Of a stretch of DNA of 64,000 bases, positions 10,188 through 21,275 are shown in pieces (position 1 is the stretch's first letter; each line of letters starts with the position of its first letter). Source of the DNA: Areca catechu (Eukaryota; Streptophyta; Magnoliopsida; Arecales; Arecaceae). Under the pieces are notes generated by a model. It was not told the origin of the DNA, made no database searches, and worked only from the letters and a program-made list of their open reading frames with translations. The stretch is from the NCBI GenBank assembly GCA_021397845.1, contig CM038053.1, positions 148,202,041 to 148,266,040 on the forward strand, written 5' to 3'. Both the position numbers and the translations under genes were made by a program.

Positions 10188-10199
10188 GCTCTGATACCA
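10188..10199 (-). other. Primer-binding site (initiator-Met tRNA type), array 1 unit 1
   Basis: The minus strand reads TGGTATCAGAGC, complementary to the 3' end of plant initiator-Met tRNA. It lies three bases inside the LTR that starts at 10203. Confidence 0.9.
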
Positions 10200-10202
10200 A
10201 TT

Positions 10203-11524
10203 TGATGCGGCACGCATATGATTAATGTTTTGAATATGGTGTTTGTAGAGCAATGAAACCTAATTATACTTAGCATTGTGCTCATCTTAATAAGATTTAA
10301 GGATTATATGAAAAGGGACTATTACATGATTAGACACAACTCTAAAACTAAGAAGGAAGAAGATCTAGACAATAGGGGCTAATGATTGAGGACTTACCTT
10401 GATGAGTTTTCCAACCTTCCTATGATTCAAAACTTGAAACTACTGATGCTCAGGACTGGAGATCTTGGATAACAGTGATCAGAACCCTGGACTTGTGCTT
10501 CAGCTTGTTGGTTCATTGTCAAGGGGAACCCTGTTCACAACTCAAGGACTTCGAAGGACCCTGCAATGAAGATCAAAGTTAAGGTTGAAGGATGCAAACA
10601 TAAAGAAGGGATGGGAGAACTTGTGAACAAAGAAAAGATAGTTGAGAAGATCTGGCCGACTCCAATGCCTTTGCCTTGAGCTTGGATGATGAATTGCTAG
10701 GGAAGAGAGTGGCTTTGGGCGTGGAAGAAGAAGATAGGAAAAATTTCACACATAAAACTCAAGACAACTTCACTTCAAACTTCATTCATTTCCAAAATCA
10801 ATCCCTTTTACAATGGGCATCCAAGGCTTTTAATAGCCTCACAAAGCTAGCTTTTGAAATTTAAAAACTCCCCAAATCGAGGAGGATTACAAGGGGGGTT
10901 GGAGGATTTGGTGGAGAGTTTGGTGGGATGTAGGGGGGTTGGAGGATTTGGTGGAGGACTTGGAGGGATGTGGCCAACCTCCTTGAATTTGAATCTCCCT
11001 TGTTGGCGTCCAAAGGATGATGAGGTGGCTGGTGAAGTGGCACCTGATGATGTGGCATGGTGAGGTGGTCTTCTACTTGGTTAAGAATGAGATGTGTCGC
11101 CCAGTGGTCCTAGTTGATGGTCCTTTTCTCTTGCTTGGTTGATGTGTCTTCTCTTCTTCATGTGGTCAAATTCTAGGGTCTAGAATTTGAGTCTTGTTGC
11201 TGGCTTTCATGACTTTAAGACTTGATTAGACTTAACTCAATTGAATTAGACTTAACTCAACTGAACTGACTTGACTGACCTAGACTTTAAAACTTGAAAT
11301 GGACTTACAAGAAATGAAATTTTAAAAATAATTACAGGACTCAATAAACACTCTTGATTTGAAACTCAAAATTAATTACAGGACTCTTGAAAAGGAAATG
11401 ACTCTTGAAAATAAAATATTTTTGAACTAAAGGATACAAGGTAACCTAATTATCTTCGATCCAAATTGGGATAAGGCTAACCTTGTTGGAGTGAAGTTTC
11501 TTTCGGCTTCTGGTGTCCACACCA
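10203..11524 (-). repeat. Array 1 LTR 2 (shared middle LTR, 1322 bp)
   Basis: Its length and ends match LTR 1 and LTR 3. It is simultaneously the 5' LTR of the left unit and the 3' LTR of the right unit. No TSD separates the units, so they are not two independent insertions. Confidence 0.9.
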
Positions 11525-12015
11525 ATTCTCCTGGGGTGGGCAGAACTCGACCCAGTCGAGTATGGTTCAGTTTTGCCCTGGTAATGCTCGAACAAGTCTG
11601 GGTTAAGTCTTTGCAGGTCCTCTCGAGTAATCCAAGAGTTGTCGGACTCAGGTCGACCTTGCCATTGAACCAGGTATCGCTGATAGTCCTTATTCCTGGT
11701 AGTAATGATCTTGTCATCCAGGATTCTCTCAATCCTCTCTCTCTGCTCAGGTAAGGTTGGTGGTGGACACTCGGAAATATGCTCACTCTCAATGAAAGTT
11801 TCTGGCTCAAAAGGCTCACTAGGTATTAGTAGTGGTTCTTTGTATTCTACTAGGTCTGAAACATTGAAGGTTGTACTAATACCCATATCAGGTGGAAGTT
11901 CCAAAACATATGCATTAGGCCCTATTTTCTTTAAGATCTTAAAAGGTCCCGCTCCGCGGGCATGCAGCTTCTTTATGGTTCCAGGGGGAAACCATTCAGG
12001 GTTGAGCCTAATCAT
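11446..12015 (-). CDS. Integrase tail plus chromodomain ORF, array 1 unit 2
   Basis: The 189-codon frame is nearly identical to the 7484-8053 copy (differences include P for H near residue 11 and L for H near residue 174). GPY/F module and full chromodomain are present. The C-terminus is encoded in the middle LTR. Confidence 0.75.
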   Translation of the reverse strand: MIRLNPEWFPPGTIKKLHARGAGPFKILKKIGPNAYVLELPPDMGISTTFNVSDLVEYKEPLLIPSEPFEPETFIESEHISECPPPTLPEQRERIERILDDKIITTRNKDYQRYLVQWQGRPESDNSWITREDLQRLNPDLFEHYQGKTEPYSTGSSSAHPRRIGVDTRSRKKLHSNKVSLIPIWIEDN

Positions 12016-12243
12016 CGCATAATCCCCTTCACAGAATTCTTTAGCCCTCTTATGTGAGTCAGCTAAGTGTTTATAAGTTTCATTGCTCAGGTTGATCTTA
12101 TTACTGATTTCTTTATGCAGATTTGTGACATGCTGTGCAAAAGACTCAGCAGACTCAGAAACTTACACAAGTACTTATGAAATGCAGACTGAACTAGGCA
12201 TCTTTATTGAGAGGAATTTTATTGGACTCTCTAGGGCCTAAAC

Positions 12244-13131
12244 CTAATAGATTAATGACTCTCTAGGTTTGACCCTGGTCTGGTATGCACATGAGAATTT
12301 ACCATGGGTTCCTAGCAAATGCCATAAGGTTTTCCAAAAGTAGGTAGCAAAAGGAATAGGCTTTAAAAGCTCATGCATCCTAGTAATCTCATCAAAATGA
12401 AACTTAATGGCTCTAAAATTATGATAAGACTCAGGGAAAGGCAGGAAATAGGAATCCGAGACTTGAGATAATTTAGGAGAATCTTGAAATAGACCTTGGT
12501 TACTCATGATGACCTTAAGATTAGAATTTTGATCTACAGGCAGCATGCTTCTAGGTAGTTGAAGGTCATCAGGAAAGTCTTCTAGAATAATGATTGGGTT
12601 CTTCTCAGGTACCTGAAGGAGTTCTTGTGTCGAAGCTAAAATATTGGGTTCTTCCTGAGGGCATTGTCTTACGGGAACCAAGTCATCACTAAATTTTGGT
12701 TGTTCTGATGTTTTAGGACTAGGCTCAATAATCTTTTCTTTACCAAAGGTTTCCTCAGGTAAGGTACTAAAGTTGTTCTCTTCACAGTCTTCCCCTTCAT
12801 TTTCATCTATTAAATTTATGTTAGTCTCATACACATATTTACTAGGTTCAGACTTGCCTTCTTCCTTCCCTAGCCCTTCAGTTTGAGGATACCCTAAGTC
12901 TTGAGTATTCATGAACTCAACTTGTACTTCAGGGTTCTTACTCCTATCATTCATATGAGCTAATGGGAAAGTAAGAGTTGGTTGGTCTAAGGAAAATTGT
13001 TTAGCCAGCATTTGGTTCAATTGGGCCATTAGATCATTTAGGCCTTTCAGCATGGTTTCAAGATTCGGGTCCATGGCTACACTGGACTGGGCTTGGATTG
13101 GTGAATATGGTGTCCCTGCTCTAGTTGTCAT
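12244..13131 (-). CDS. ORF1 of array 1 unit 2: chimeric Gag N-terminus / acidic spacer / integrase scrap
   Basis: It starts at MTTRAGTPY (13131) and is uninterrupted. It differs from unit 1 at only a couple of residues (S for N after PIQAQS, I for T before LASTQ). Its maintenance in both units of this array, against two broken copies in array 2, is compatible either with recent duplication or with retention of function. Confidence 0.7.
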   Translation of the reverse strand: MTTRAGTPYSPIQAQSSVAMDPNLETMLKGLNDLMAQLNQMLAKQFSLDQPTLTFPLAHMNDRSKNPEVQVEFMNTQDLGYPQTEGLGKEEGKSEPSKYVYETNINLIDENEGEDCEENNFSTLPEETFGKEKIIEPSPKTSEQPKFSDDLVPVRQCPQEEPNILASTQELLQVPEKNPIIILEDFPDDLQLPRSMLPVDQNSNLKVIMSNQGLFQDSPKLSQVSDSYFLPFPESYHNFRAIKFHFDEITRMHELLKPIPFATYFWKTLWHLLGTHGKFSCAYQTRVKPRESLIY

Positions 13132-13258
13132 GCATGCAAATGGACTCAAGCTTGAGCTAAGGTTTCCTAGACCTAGAGCACAAATTAGAGGTCTAATTAA
13201 GTGAACCAACTAGCTAGTAGTACTTATGGGACTTAGCCAGGTAGGTGGTGGGGAGTGA

Positions 13259-13314
13259 AGGTCCCTGATTGCCAACCTTAGACACCAATCTGAGATTGGC
13301 CAGGTAGGCGGACC
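13259..13314 (-). promoter_or_regulatory. Structured leader element, array 1 unit 2
   Basis: It has the same GGTCC/GGACC outer arms and CCAATC-TCA-GATTGG hairpin (13285-13299) as unit 1. Confidence 0.5.
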
Positions 13315-14147
13315 AAATCACAAGCCCTGATGCACCAATCCTAGACACCAAGCCAGTAAGCACACACCAATTAGCTGACACAGTTAACTTGACCCTAACC
13401 TGAACCCAATTTGTTGGTGTCCCTAACCCACTAGGGCAATTAACGTTCTACTCAATTTTAATTAATGGGCTGGGATCGATATGCTGGTTGGTGATTTTTT
13501 GGGCTAGGGACAGGTGATGAAATCCCGACCCTATGTCAAATTGATGCCCTTAATTTGATTTCTCATGAGATGAATGAAATGCAAAGGTGCTGCAGAAGTG
13601 TGTTGCAGTTTGAAAGTGGTGTGGAAAATGTGATGAAAAAAATGTCCAAAAATTATGAAAAATTCACATAGGATTTCTAACTTATATGTTTCAATGCAGG
13701 TGAAAGGAATTTTAAAAATAAAATCTGTACTGCTCTAAGAAGATCCTACAATTGAAGATAAATAAAAAGGACAGAACAGAACCCTAATGACAGTGTCGAA
13801 CTGCAGAAATTTTTATTTTTTTTATAATTTTTTTCTGATGATGAAATTTAATATGGTGATAACTGACTTAAAAAGGAACAAGAAAAAAAATATTTCAATA
13901 AAAATCAGTGACTTGCCTTTGGAGCTGCAGACGGATTACAGCAAATAGATGCAAATTTTCAGAAAACAGAACCTAATCAAACAAGTGCAATGGCTTACCC
14001 AAAACTTCAATCTAAAAACTCACGTCCGGCCAGGGGCTCATTATTCCCATGGGTCATGACAGTGTACTAGAGTACACCTGCTCAGGAGGCGTGAATTTTA
14101 GATCTTGCTTGGATTTAAAGAAAACTATTATACCCTAATGCAACCAT

Positions 14148-14159
14148 GCTCTGATACCA
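14148..14159 (-). other. Primer-binding site, array 1 unit 2
   Basis: The minus strand reads TGGTATCAGAGC immediately inside LTR 3 (starting 14163). Confidence 0.9.
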
Positions 14160-14162
14160 ATT

Positions 14163-15484
14163 TGATGCGGCACGCATATGATTAATGTTTTGAATATGGT
14201 GTTTTTGTAGAGCAATGAAACCTAATTATACTTAGCATTGTACTCATCTTAATAAGATTTAAGGATTATATGAAAAGGGACTATTACATGATTAGACACA
14301 ACTCTAAAACTAAGAAGGAAGAAGATCTAGACAATAGGGGCTAATGATTGAGGACTTACCTTGATGAGTTTTCCAACCTTCCTATGATTCAAAACTTGAA
14401 ACTACTGATGCTCAGGACTGGAGATCTTGGATAACAGTGATCAGAACCCTGGACTTGTGCTTCAGCTTGTTGGTTCATTGTCAAGGGAACCCTGTTCACA
14501 ACTCAAGGACTTCGAAGGACCCTGCAATGAAGATCAAAGTTAAGGTTGAAGGATGCAAACATAAAGAAGGGATGGGAGAACTTGTGAACAAAGAAAAGAT
14601 AGTTGAGAAGATCTGGCCGACTCCAATGCCTTTGCCTTGAGCTTGGATGATGAATTGCTAGGGAAGAGAGTGGCTTTGGGCGTGGAAGAAGAAGATAGGA
14701 AAAATTTCACACATAAAACTCAAGACAACTTCACTTCAAACTTCATTCATTTCCAAAATCAATCCCTTTTACAATGGGCATCCAAGGCTTTTAATAGCCT
14801 CACAAAGCTAGCTTTTGAAATTTAAAAACTCCCCAAATCGAGGAGGATTACAAGGGGGTTGGAGGATTTGGTGGAGAGTTTGGAGGGATGTAGGGGGGTT
14901 GGAGGATTTGGTGGAGGACTTGGAGGGATGTGGCCAACCTCCTTGAATTTGAATCTCCCTTGTTGGCGTCCAAAGGATGATGAGGTGGCTGGTGAAGTGG
15001 CAGCTGATGATGTGGCATGGTGAGGTGGTCTTCTACTTGGTTAAGAATGACATGTGTCGCCCAGTGGTCCTAGTTGATGGTTCTTTTCTCTTGCTTGGTT
15101 GATGTGTCTTCTCTTATTCATGTGGTCAAATTCTGGGGTCTAGAATTTGAGTCTTGTTGCTGGCTTTCATGGATTTAAGACTTGATTAGACTTAACTCAA
15201 TTGAATTAGACTTAACTCAACTGAACTGACTTGACTGACCTAGACTTTAAAACTTGAAATGGACTTACAAGAAATGAAATTTTAAAAGTAATTACAGGAC
15301 TCAATAAACACTCTTGATTTGAAACTCAAAATTAATTACAGGACTCTTGAAAAGGAAATGACTCTTGAAAATAAAATATTTTTGAACTAAAGGATACAAG
15401 GTAACCTAATTATCTTCGATCCAAATTGGGATAAGGCTAACCTTGTTGGAGTGAAGTTTCTTTCGGCTTCTGGTGTCCACACCA
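14163..15484 (-). repeat. Array 1 LTR 3 (terminal 5' LTR, 1322 bp)
   Basis: It ends ...CCACACCA at 15484 and is followed by TAAAT, the altered TSD, and then the remainder of the element B LTR. Confidence 0.9.
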
Positions 15485-15650
15485 TAAATTGGTCAAGGTA
15501 CAAGACTAAAAAAACTTGGACTAGGTACATGACTAAAATTATAAAATTACTTTGGCTCATAGCCTTATTACAAGACTCACAGAAGTGAAACCCTAATCTG
15601 AGATCCACAAAGGGTTGAGGAGCCTCTGTCTGATCCTGGTGCCCACACCA
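15485..15650 (-). repeat. Element B 3' LTR, right portion
   Basis: The sequence AATTGGTCAAGGTACAAGAC resumes the B LTR exactly where it was cut at 6240, matching 22874-23037 of the 5' LTR. It ends CACACCA at 15650 against the pol end. Confidence 0.9.
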
Positions 15651-16063
15651 GTTCTCCTGGGGTGGGAGGAACTCGACCCTATCGAGTAAGGGTAAGTTTG
15701 GCTTTGGTACCTCTGTAGGATATCGGGGTCGATGCGCTGCAAGTCATCCTGTGTGATCCACGAGTTATCGAATTCTGGTCGGCCTTGCCATCGGACCAAG
15801 TAACGTTGATAGCCCTTGCTCTGGATAGTGATGGCTTGGTCATCCATCACATGCTTTATCCGCTTTCCTTGCTCAGGTATATTTGGGGGTGTACACTCAG
15901 GTTCAGGTTCACTCTCAAAAGGGAGGTCAGGCCCAAACGGCTCACTAGGTATGTTTGTGGGTTCCCTATACTCGACTAAGTCAGAGATATTGAATGTCGA
16001 GCTAATTCCATAATCTGGAGGTAATTCTAGCGCATAGGCATTAGGTCCCATTCTCCTAATCAC
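15593..16063 (-). pseudogene. Element B integrase C-terminus and chromodomain
   Basis: The frame begins within the GPY/F module (IRRMGPNAYALELP) and continues through an acidic linker to a chromodomain (KRIKHVMDDQAIT...YQRYLVRWQGRPEFDNSWI). It ends with SSSHPRRTGVGT and runs about 19 codons into the LTR. The ATG-started frame is separated from the integrase core frame (ends 16121) by a frameshift or stop near 16064-16120, so the pol polyprotein is broken here. Confidence 0.8.
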
Positions 16064-16120
16064 TTTAAAGGGACCTGCCCCATAAGCATGAAGCTTCTTA
16101 ACGGTTCCCGGTGGAAACCG

Positions 16121-17038
16121 TTAAGGCCGGAGCCTAATCATTATAAAATCCCCTATTCCAAACTCTTTTGCTCGCTTTCGGGAATCAGCAAGCCTTTTAT
16201 ATGTGTTATTACTTATATTAATTTTCTGGCTAATCTCTTTATGCATGTCCCTAATATGTTGTCCAAGTGAGTCAGTGGACTCAGAGACACGTGCATGGAT
16301 GGGTAGGGGAATCAGGTCAAGAGGTTGGTTAGGCTTGTATCCACAGACAACTTCAAATGGACTCTTCCCGGTGGTCCTATTCATCGAACTGTTGTAGGCA
16401 AACTCGGCTCGAGGTAAAAGAAGATCCCAATTTCCCATATGTTCACCTATCAAGCATCTAAGAAGGTTTCCTAGGCTGTGGTTGACTACCTCAATTTGTC
16501 CATCGATTTGCGGGTGGTAGGCAGTGGAGAATTGGAGCATGGTGCCTAGGAGGTGCCAGAGGGTTTTCCAAAAATAGCTAGTGAACCGGACATCCCTATC
16601 GGACACTATGGTCTTGGGTAGGCCATGTAACTTAACCATATATTCTAGAAAAAGCTTGGCAACCTTGGAAGCATCTAGGGTCTGGAAGCAGGGTATAAAA
16701 TGAGCCATTTTGGAAAACCTATCCATTATTACAAAGACAGAATTGTGCTTCCTTGCTGTCTTGGGTAATCCTACCACAAAATCCATACTGAGGTCTTGCC
16801 AAGGGTGACTAAGTATGGGCAAGGGTGTGTAAAGGCCAGTATTCTGTTTCTGCTGCTTGGCCATAGCACAGGTCCGGCACCTAGAGACAATATTGGTGAC
16901 ATCTTTCTTAAGGCCAGGCCAGAAGAACTGGTCTTCAACAGCTAAAGTGGTCTTCTCCCTACCAAAGTGACCAGCTAGGCCTCCCGCATGGATTTCCCAC
17001 ACTAAAAAATCTCGGAGTGAAGTATTGGGAGTGCACAA
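16121..17038 (-). pseudogene. Element B integrase: zinc-binding and catalytic domains
   Basis: There are 305 codons. An HHCC-type zinc-binding region is visible (IHAGGLAGHFG, then SRCRTCAMA at about 52-60). The catalytic triad is D86 (SMDFVVGLP), D147 (VSDRDVRF) and E183 (GQIEVVN), with the D,D35E spacing of Ty3/gypsy integrases. The enzyme would insert the cDNA into chromosomal DNA. The domain itself looks intact, but upstream and downstream frames are disrupted. Confidence 0.85.
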
Positions 17039-17113
17039 CTTATTACCCTTAAAAAGGTAACCATCCTGTAATGTATAGTCACTATGGGCACTAAATGGTT
17101 CTTGAAGCTTAGA

Positions 17114-17602
17114 CTAGAAGATCTCAGTAAAGTCAGGACAAGATTCATATTGCTTCTTAAGTTGGTCAAATCCTACAACCTCAGTCCTAACTGTGTTTAA
17201 CAAAAGGGCACGACGGCTAAAGGCATCAGCTACCTTATTCTCAGTACCAGCACAATATTTAAGCATAAAGGTATAGGCTTGGATATACTCGACCCACTTA
17301 GCGTGCCTAGGGTTCAATATTTTCTTGGAGTTAAGGTACCGAAGGGCTTCATGGTCTGAAAACAGAACAAACTCATGAGGTAATAGGTAGTGCCTCCGGT
17401 GCCTAAGGGCTTGGATGACTGCATAAAACTCTTTATCATAAGTCGAGTACTTAATTTTGGCCCCATTAAGTTTTTCGCTAAAGAAGGCCACGGGGTGATT
17501 TTCATGACTACGTACTCCACCAATCCCAACTCCCGAAGCATCACAAGCAACCTCGAAAACCTTAGAAAAATCTGGCAATCTTAGGACGGGTGCTTGTATC
17601 AT
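17114..17602 (-). pseudogene. Element B RNase H domain
   Basis: The frame contains FEVACDASGVGIGGV (first catalytic Asp), STYDKEFYAVIQAL (the Glu) and LFSDHEALRYL (second Asp), then LNPRHAKWVEYIQ and NKVADAFSRR, the classical gypsy RNase H order. It overlaps the RT frame at 17599-17602, indicating a frameshift between RT and RNase H. A stop separates it from the integrase frame. Confidence 0.85.
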
Positions 17603-18459
17603 TCTATCCTTAATTTCAAGAAAGGCTTGTCTGCAGCTTTAGTCCATTGAAAACCTTCCTTCCTGATGTAGTCAGTTATAGGTGCTACAATTGAACTAAA
17701 TCCCTGAATGAAACGTCTATAAAATGTGGCTAGGCCATGGAAACTACGTAAATCGTGGATACTAGCAGGGACAGGCCACTCAACTATAGCTCTAACCTTT
17801 TCAGGGTCGGTGAAAACTCCTTTAGGGGTAACTACAAAGCCTAAGAAGATAACCCTAGTTATCATAAATTCATATTTCTTAGGGTTGGCGTAAAGGCTAT
17901 TCTCCAAAAGGGTTTGGCAGACTAACCTTAAGTGGTTAAGATGGTCCTCTTTGGTCCTGCTATATATCAAGATGTCATCAAAATATACTTCTAGAAATTT
18001 TCCAGTGAACTCATGCAAGACTTGGGTCATGACTCTCATAAAGGTACTGGGTGCATTAGAGAACCAAAAAGGCATCACTACCCACTCGAACAAACCATCC
18101 TTAGTCTTAAATGCCATCTTCCATTCATCCCCCGGTCGAGTTCTAATCTGGTGGTAACCACTCTTGAGGTCTATCTTGGAGTAGATAGTGGCACTGGCCA
18201 TCATATCGAGTATATCATCTAGGCGGGGAATAGAAAACCTATATTTGATTGTAATTTTGTTGATAGCCCTGCTATCAACACACATTCTCCAGGTCCCGTC
18301 TTTCTTAGGGGTAAGTAGGGCAGGGACGGCACAAAGACTTAAACTCTCCCTAAGAAAACCCTTGCTAAGCAACTCTCCCACTTGTTTCTGATGTTCTTGG
18401 TGTTCAGTGGGGTTCATCCTATAGTGGGGAAGGTTTGGCAATGTGGATCCTGGGACCAA
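17599..18459 (-). pseudogene. Element B reverse transcriptase
   Basis: There are 286 codons. Conserved RT blocks occur in order: LPHYRMNPTEH, TPKKDGTWRMCVDSRAINK, KIDLKSGYHQIR, FKTKDGLFEWVVMPF, then YFDD at residues 159-162 (the catalytic YxDD box), FLGFVVT, and FHGLATFYRRFI. The usual glycine after MPF is a tryptophan (MPFWFSNAP), an unusual change for a functional enzyme. The frame shifts into RNase H at its end. Confidence 0.9.
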
Positions 18460-18719
18460 ATCAATAGCATGCTGGATGTCCCTAAGGGGTGGTAGTTGAT
18501 CAGGTAATTCTTCCGGGAAAACATCCTCAAATTCTTTTAGAGTCTTTACTACCTCTTGGGGGTGTTCTACATTGGTTGGTTCATGACTCTCCTTGGTGGC
18601 TAGAATCCAAACAGGGGCTCACTCTAAAATCTCTTTCTCTAGTTCCTTAGGTGTGATCAGGTTGACTCCTATTTTCTTCTATTTAAGGCTACTAGATCCT
18701 TTCTTAATGGGTCCTTAGG

Positions 18720-19049
18720 TTGGATTGGGTTGATTGTGATCTTTTTCCCCTGGTGGAAAAAGACATAGGTATTGGATCGACCATAAAGGGTGGCATCATG
18801 ATCGAAAAGTCAAGGTCGTCCTAGGATGATACTACCCACACCCATGTGTAAGATGTCACACCAAATCGATTCTTCATAAAAACTCATTTTTATCTTGATT
18901 TGGCACCTAGATTTGACTGGGATTGAAGTTGAATCTATCCAGGAGACTTTGTATGGGTTGGGGTGGGGAACTGTGGCTAGTCCTAAAGATTTGACCGTAC
19001 TCAAGGAAAGGGCATTAACACAGCTTCCACTATCAATGTTGACCCACAT
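18720..19049 (-). pseudogene. Element B aspartic protease
   Basis: The frame from 19049 has VNIDSGSCVNALS, the retropepsin active site in D-S-G form, followed by WIDSTSIPVKSRCQ and SIILGRP (flap and core). A stop falls at about 18810, after which PWLFDHDATLYGRSNTY continues the same domain. It cuts the polyprotein in functional relatives. Confidence 0.75.
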
Positions 19050-19291
19050 GCCTTATCTCCTTGCTTGATCAGGGTTTGTTGGATGTTAGTCCTATGCCAG
19101 TCTTCCTACACTACGTTTTGGGCTAAGATGCATCGGACAACTCCTACAAGGTCTTCAGATTCATACACTTTTTTCTCTCCCTCGTACTCTTCTAACAACT
19201 GATTTTCTGGATCATAGACTTCCTCCTCAGGTTCAATAATTGGTTCGGGTTCAGTCTCAGTTGGTTCCTCTATAAGTAAGGCAGGGGCGGT

Positions 19292-19333
19292 GCACTGACT
19301 AGCAAAATGACCAGGTTTATGACACTTAAAGCA
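19292..19333 (-). pseudogene. Element B Gag zinc knuckle
   Basis: The minus strand encodes CFKCHKPGHFASQC, a CX2CX4HX4C nucleocapsid finger that binds genomic RNA. It is separated from the Gag core by an interrupted, Gln/Pro/Ser-rich stretch and is followed by the acidic spacer towards the protease. Confidence 0.85.
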
Positions 19334-19447
19334 TTTACCTTGGGGATCGGGTCTCCTCTGGACTTCAATAGCCTTACCCTTTTCCTCTCTACTGTATTGG
19401 GATCGGTTCAGGCTGGGATGACTAGGACTGGGTTGGGCTAGGTTCGG

Positions 19448-20420
19448 TCAACTTGGGTCAGTTTGGTTTGGGCTTGGTCGACTTGGGTAAGCTTGGCTAT
19501 AACTATGGGTTGATCCAGGGATACGGCTCTTGTTCCTAAAGGGCTGAGGTCTTATATAGGTGGGAGCTCTCTGGAAACGCTCACAGAGCCTAGCAACTTG
19601 GTAAGCTTCATCCAAGGTTTGGGTTGATCGAAAGTACAGCTCTCTCTGAATGTCTGGGTGTAGGCCAGCCCTAAACCTAGACAGGGTTACCTTAGGTGAC
19701 TCTACTACCTTACATCGCATAACATATTCATCAAACTTGGATATGTAATCGGCCACACTCTTACTCACTTTACTTAGGGTTTGCCATTGGTCCAACAGTT
19801 TCTGGTTGTAGGATGCAGGTAGGTATTTCCTTCTAAGCTTATCTCTCTTTTCCCCCCAGGCAGTTATGGGTAATTGTCCTTTCTGCTCTATGTAATTTTC
19901 AACACTATTCCAAAACAACCTAGCTTGGTGAACCAACATAAGCTTGGTAAAATTAAGCTTAGTTCTTTCTGACATAGAGTACCAGTCAAAATACTGCTCC
20001 ATAGCAGACTCCCAATCTTCATACACCCTAGGATCTAGACTTCCATCGAAAGTGGGTGCCTTAAGCTTGATGCTCCTAACAGCCCTTTCTTCACGGTACT
20101 CCATATTGGGTCTCCTAGGATGGGTATCAACAAAGGGATCAGGGTCTCTCCCAAATTCATCCTCAAAGTAAGGGTCTTGTGGCAGGTTTCTCCTGTGATG
20201 AGGGGACTCGGGACCGGCTTCAGGTCAGGGCCTAGCAGCTTCCTCTAGGGGTCTTAACTTGCCTCTATTTGATCCTGTCTATTGTTCAACTGGTAGCCTA
20301 ATTGGGTCATGGACTGAGTCTTGATTGAGTTAAGGCTCCAATGTCAGCTCGAAGTTGGTCCATGGTTTTGGTAGAGGATGGAGAAGGTGGGTGAAAAGAG
20401 GTTCCTGATCTAGTGCACAT
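19448..20420 (-). pseudogene. Element B Gag (capsid region)
   Basis: The long frame is 20104-19448 (218 codons), with the gypsy Gag core: APTFDGSLDPRVYEDWE, MEQYFDWY, LDQWQTLSKVSKSVADY and TLSRFRAGL. An earlier start with the family motif MCTRSG lies at 20420, but a stop after about 40 codons separates it from the core. The product would form the particle shell. Confidence 0.8.
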
Positions 20421-20545
20421 GTAACACACACACAGACGGTGCTACGGTTTGCTAGACCTAGGAGATCGCTCCAAATGTGAAGTCAAGAAGATGAACCTGA
20501 AAGCAGTAACTAGGCACCTCGCCAGGTAAGTGTAAGGTTAGTGGA

Positions 20546-20599
20546 GGTTCCTCTTTGCTTGCCTAGACACCAATTAAAAATTGGCCAGATAAGCGAACC
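20546..20599 (-). promoter_or_regulatory. Structured leader element, element B
   Basis: On the minus strand GGTTC (20599-20595) pairs with GAACC (20550-20546), and an inner hairpin CCAATT-TTT-AATTGG occupies 20584-20570. Compared with elements C and the arrays, one base pair in each stem has changed on both sides (C-G to T-A), which preserves pairing. Confidence 0.55.
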
Positions 20600-21263
20600 A
20601 ACCCACTTACCTTCGGGATCTTGGCCCTTAACCACTTGCCTAAACACCAGCTACTCAAGCACACACCAACAAGTAATCTAGCTTTGCTCGGTACTTGGGT
20701 CGACTCGACTTCGTGGGTGTCCCAATCAAACTAGAGCAGATTAAATGTCTAATTAATTTTAGTTTATGGCTAGGGTTCGATATGTCGGGTGGTGGTTTTT
20801 GGGGTAGGGACAGGTAATGAAATCCTGACCCTATATTAATTTGACGCCCTTAGGATGAGTTATGTAAAATGAAGCACAAAAATGACTAATGAAATGACTT
20901 AAAATTTTCTTGTTTTTTTATGTCTTTCAGATGTGTGAATGCTAAACAAAATGCAAGAATTAAAATATGCACCTAAATGCAAAAAATAAGCTAGATGGAT
21001 GAATGAAGCAAGAAATGAGATGCTTGCTAAAATTTTAGACTTGAGTTTTTCACAGGTAGTATTTCGGCTTGTAGAAATTCTACAAACTGAAATAAAATTT
21101 GAGAAAATATATAAAAATGTTCTGAATACAATGCGATCTAATATAATAGAAATTATAAAATTTGGAGGTCTCTACAAAGAGAAACAATCCAATGATCAGA
21201 CCATATACGGGTGCACCAGAATGCAGAAACTGAAAGAAAACAAAATGCACTAGTCCTAGCCTT
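20600..21263 (-). other. Untranslated leader of element B
   Basis: This is non-coding sequence between primer site and structured element. Part of it (20700-20850) aligns with the leaders of the array units and element C. The remainder is A-rich. Short frames on either strand show no family match. Confidence 0.6.
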
Positions 21264-21275
21264 GCTCTGATACCA
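21264..21275 (-). other. Primer-binding site, element B
   Basis: The minus strand reads TGGTATCAGAGC four bases inside the 5' LTR boundary at 21280. Confidence 0.9.

Larger units (their letters stand above)
6241..15484 (-). mobile_element. Tandem array 1: LTR-internal-LTR-internal-LTR of a non-autonomous gypsy family
   Basis: Three 1322-bp LTRs (6241-7562, 10203-11524, 14163-15484) alternate with two internal regions (7563-10202, 11525-14162), giving a period of about 3.96 kb. The whole block is flanked by CAAAT (6236-6240) and TAAAT (15485-15489), and the undisturbed LTR of element B at 22872-22876 shows a single CAAAT. It therefore occupies one insertion site. Each internal region has a primer site, a leader, ORF1 and a chromodomain ORF, and no protease, RT or RNase H. 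Units are nearly identical. Confidence 0.93.
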
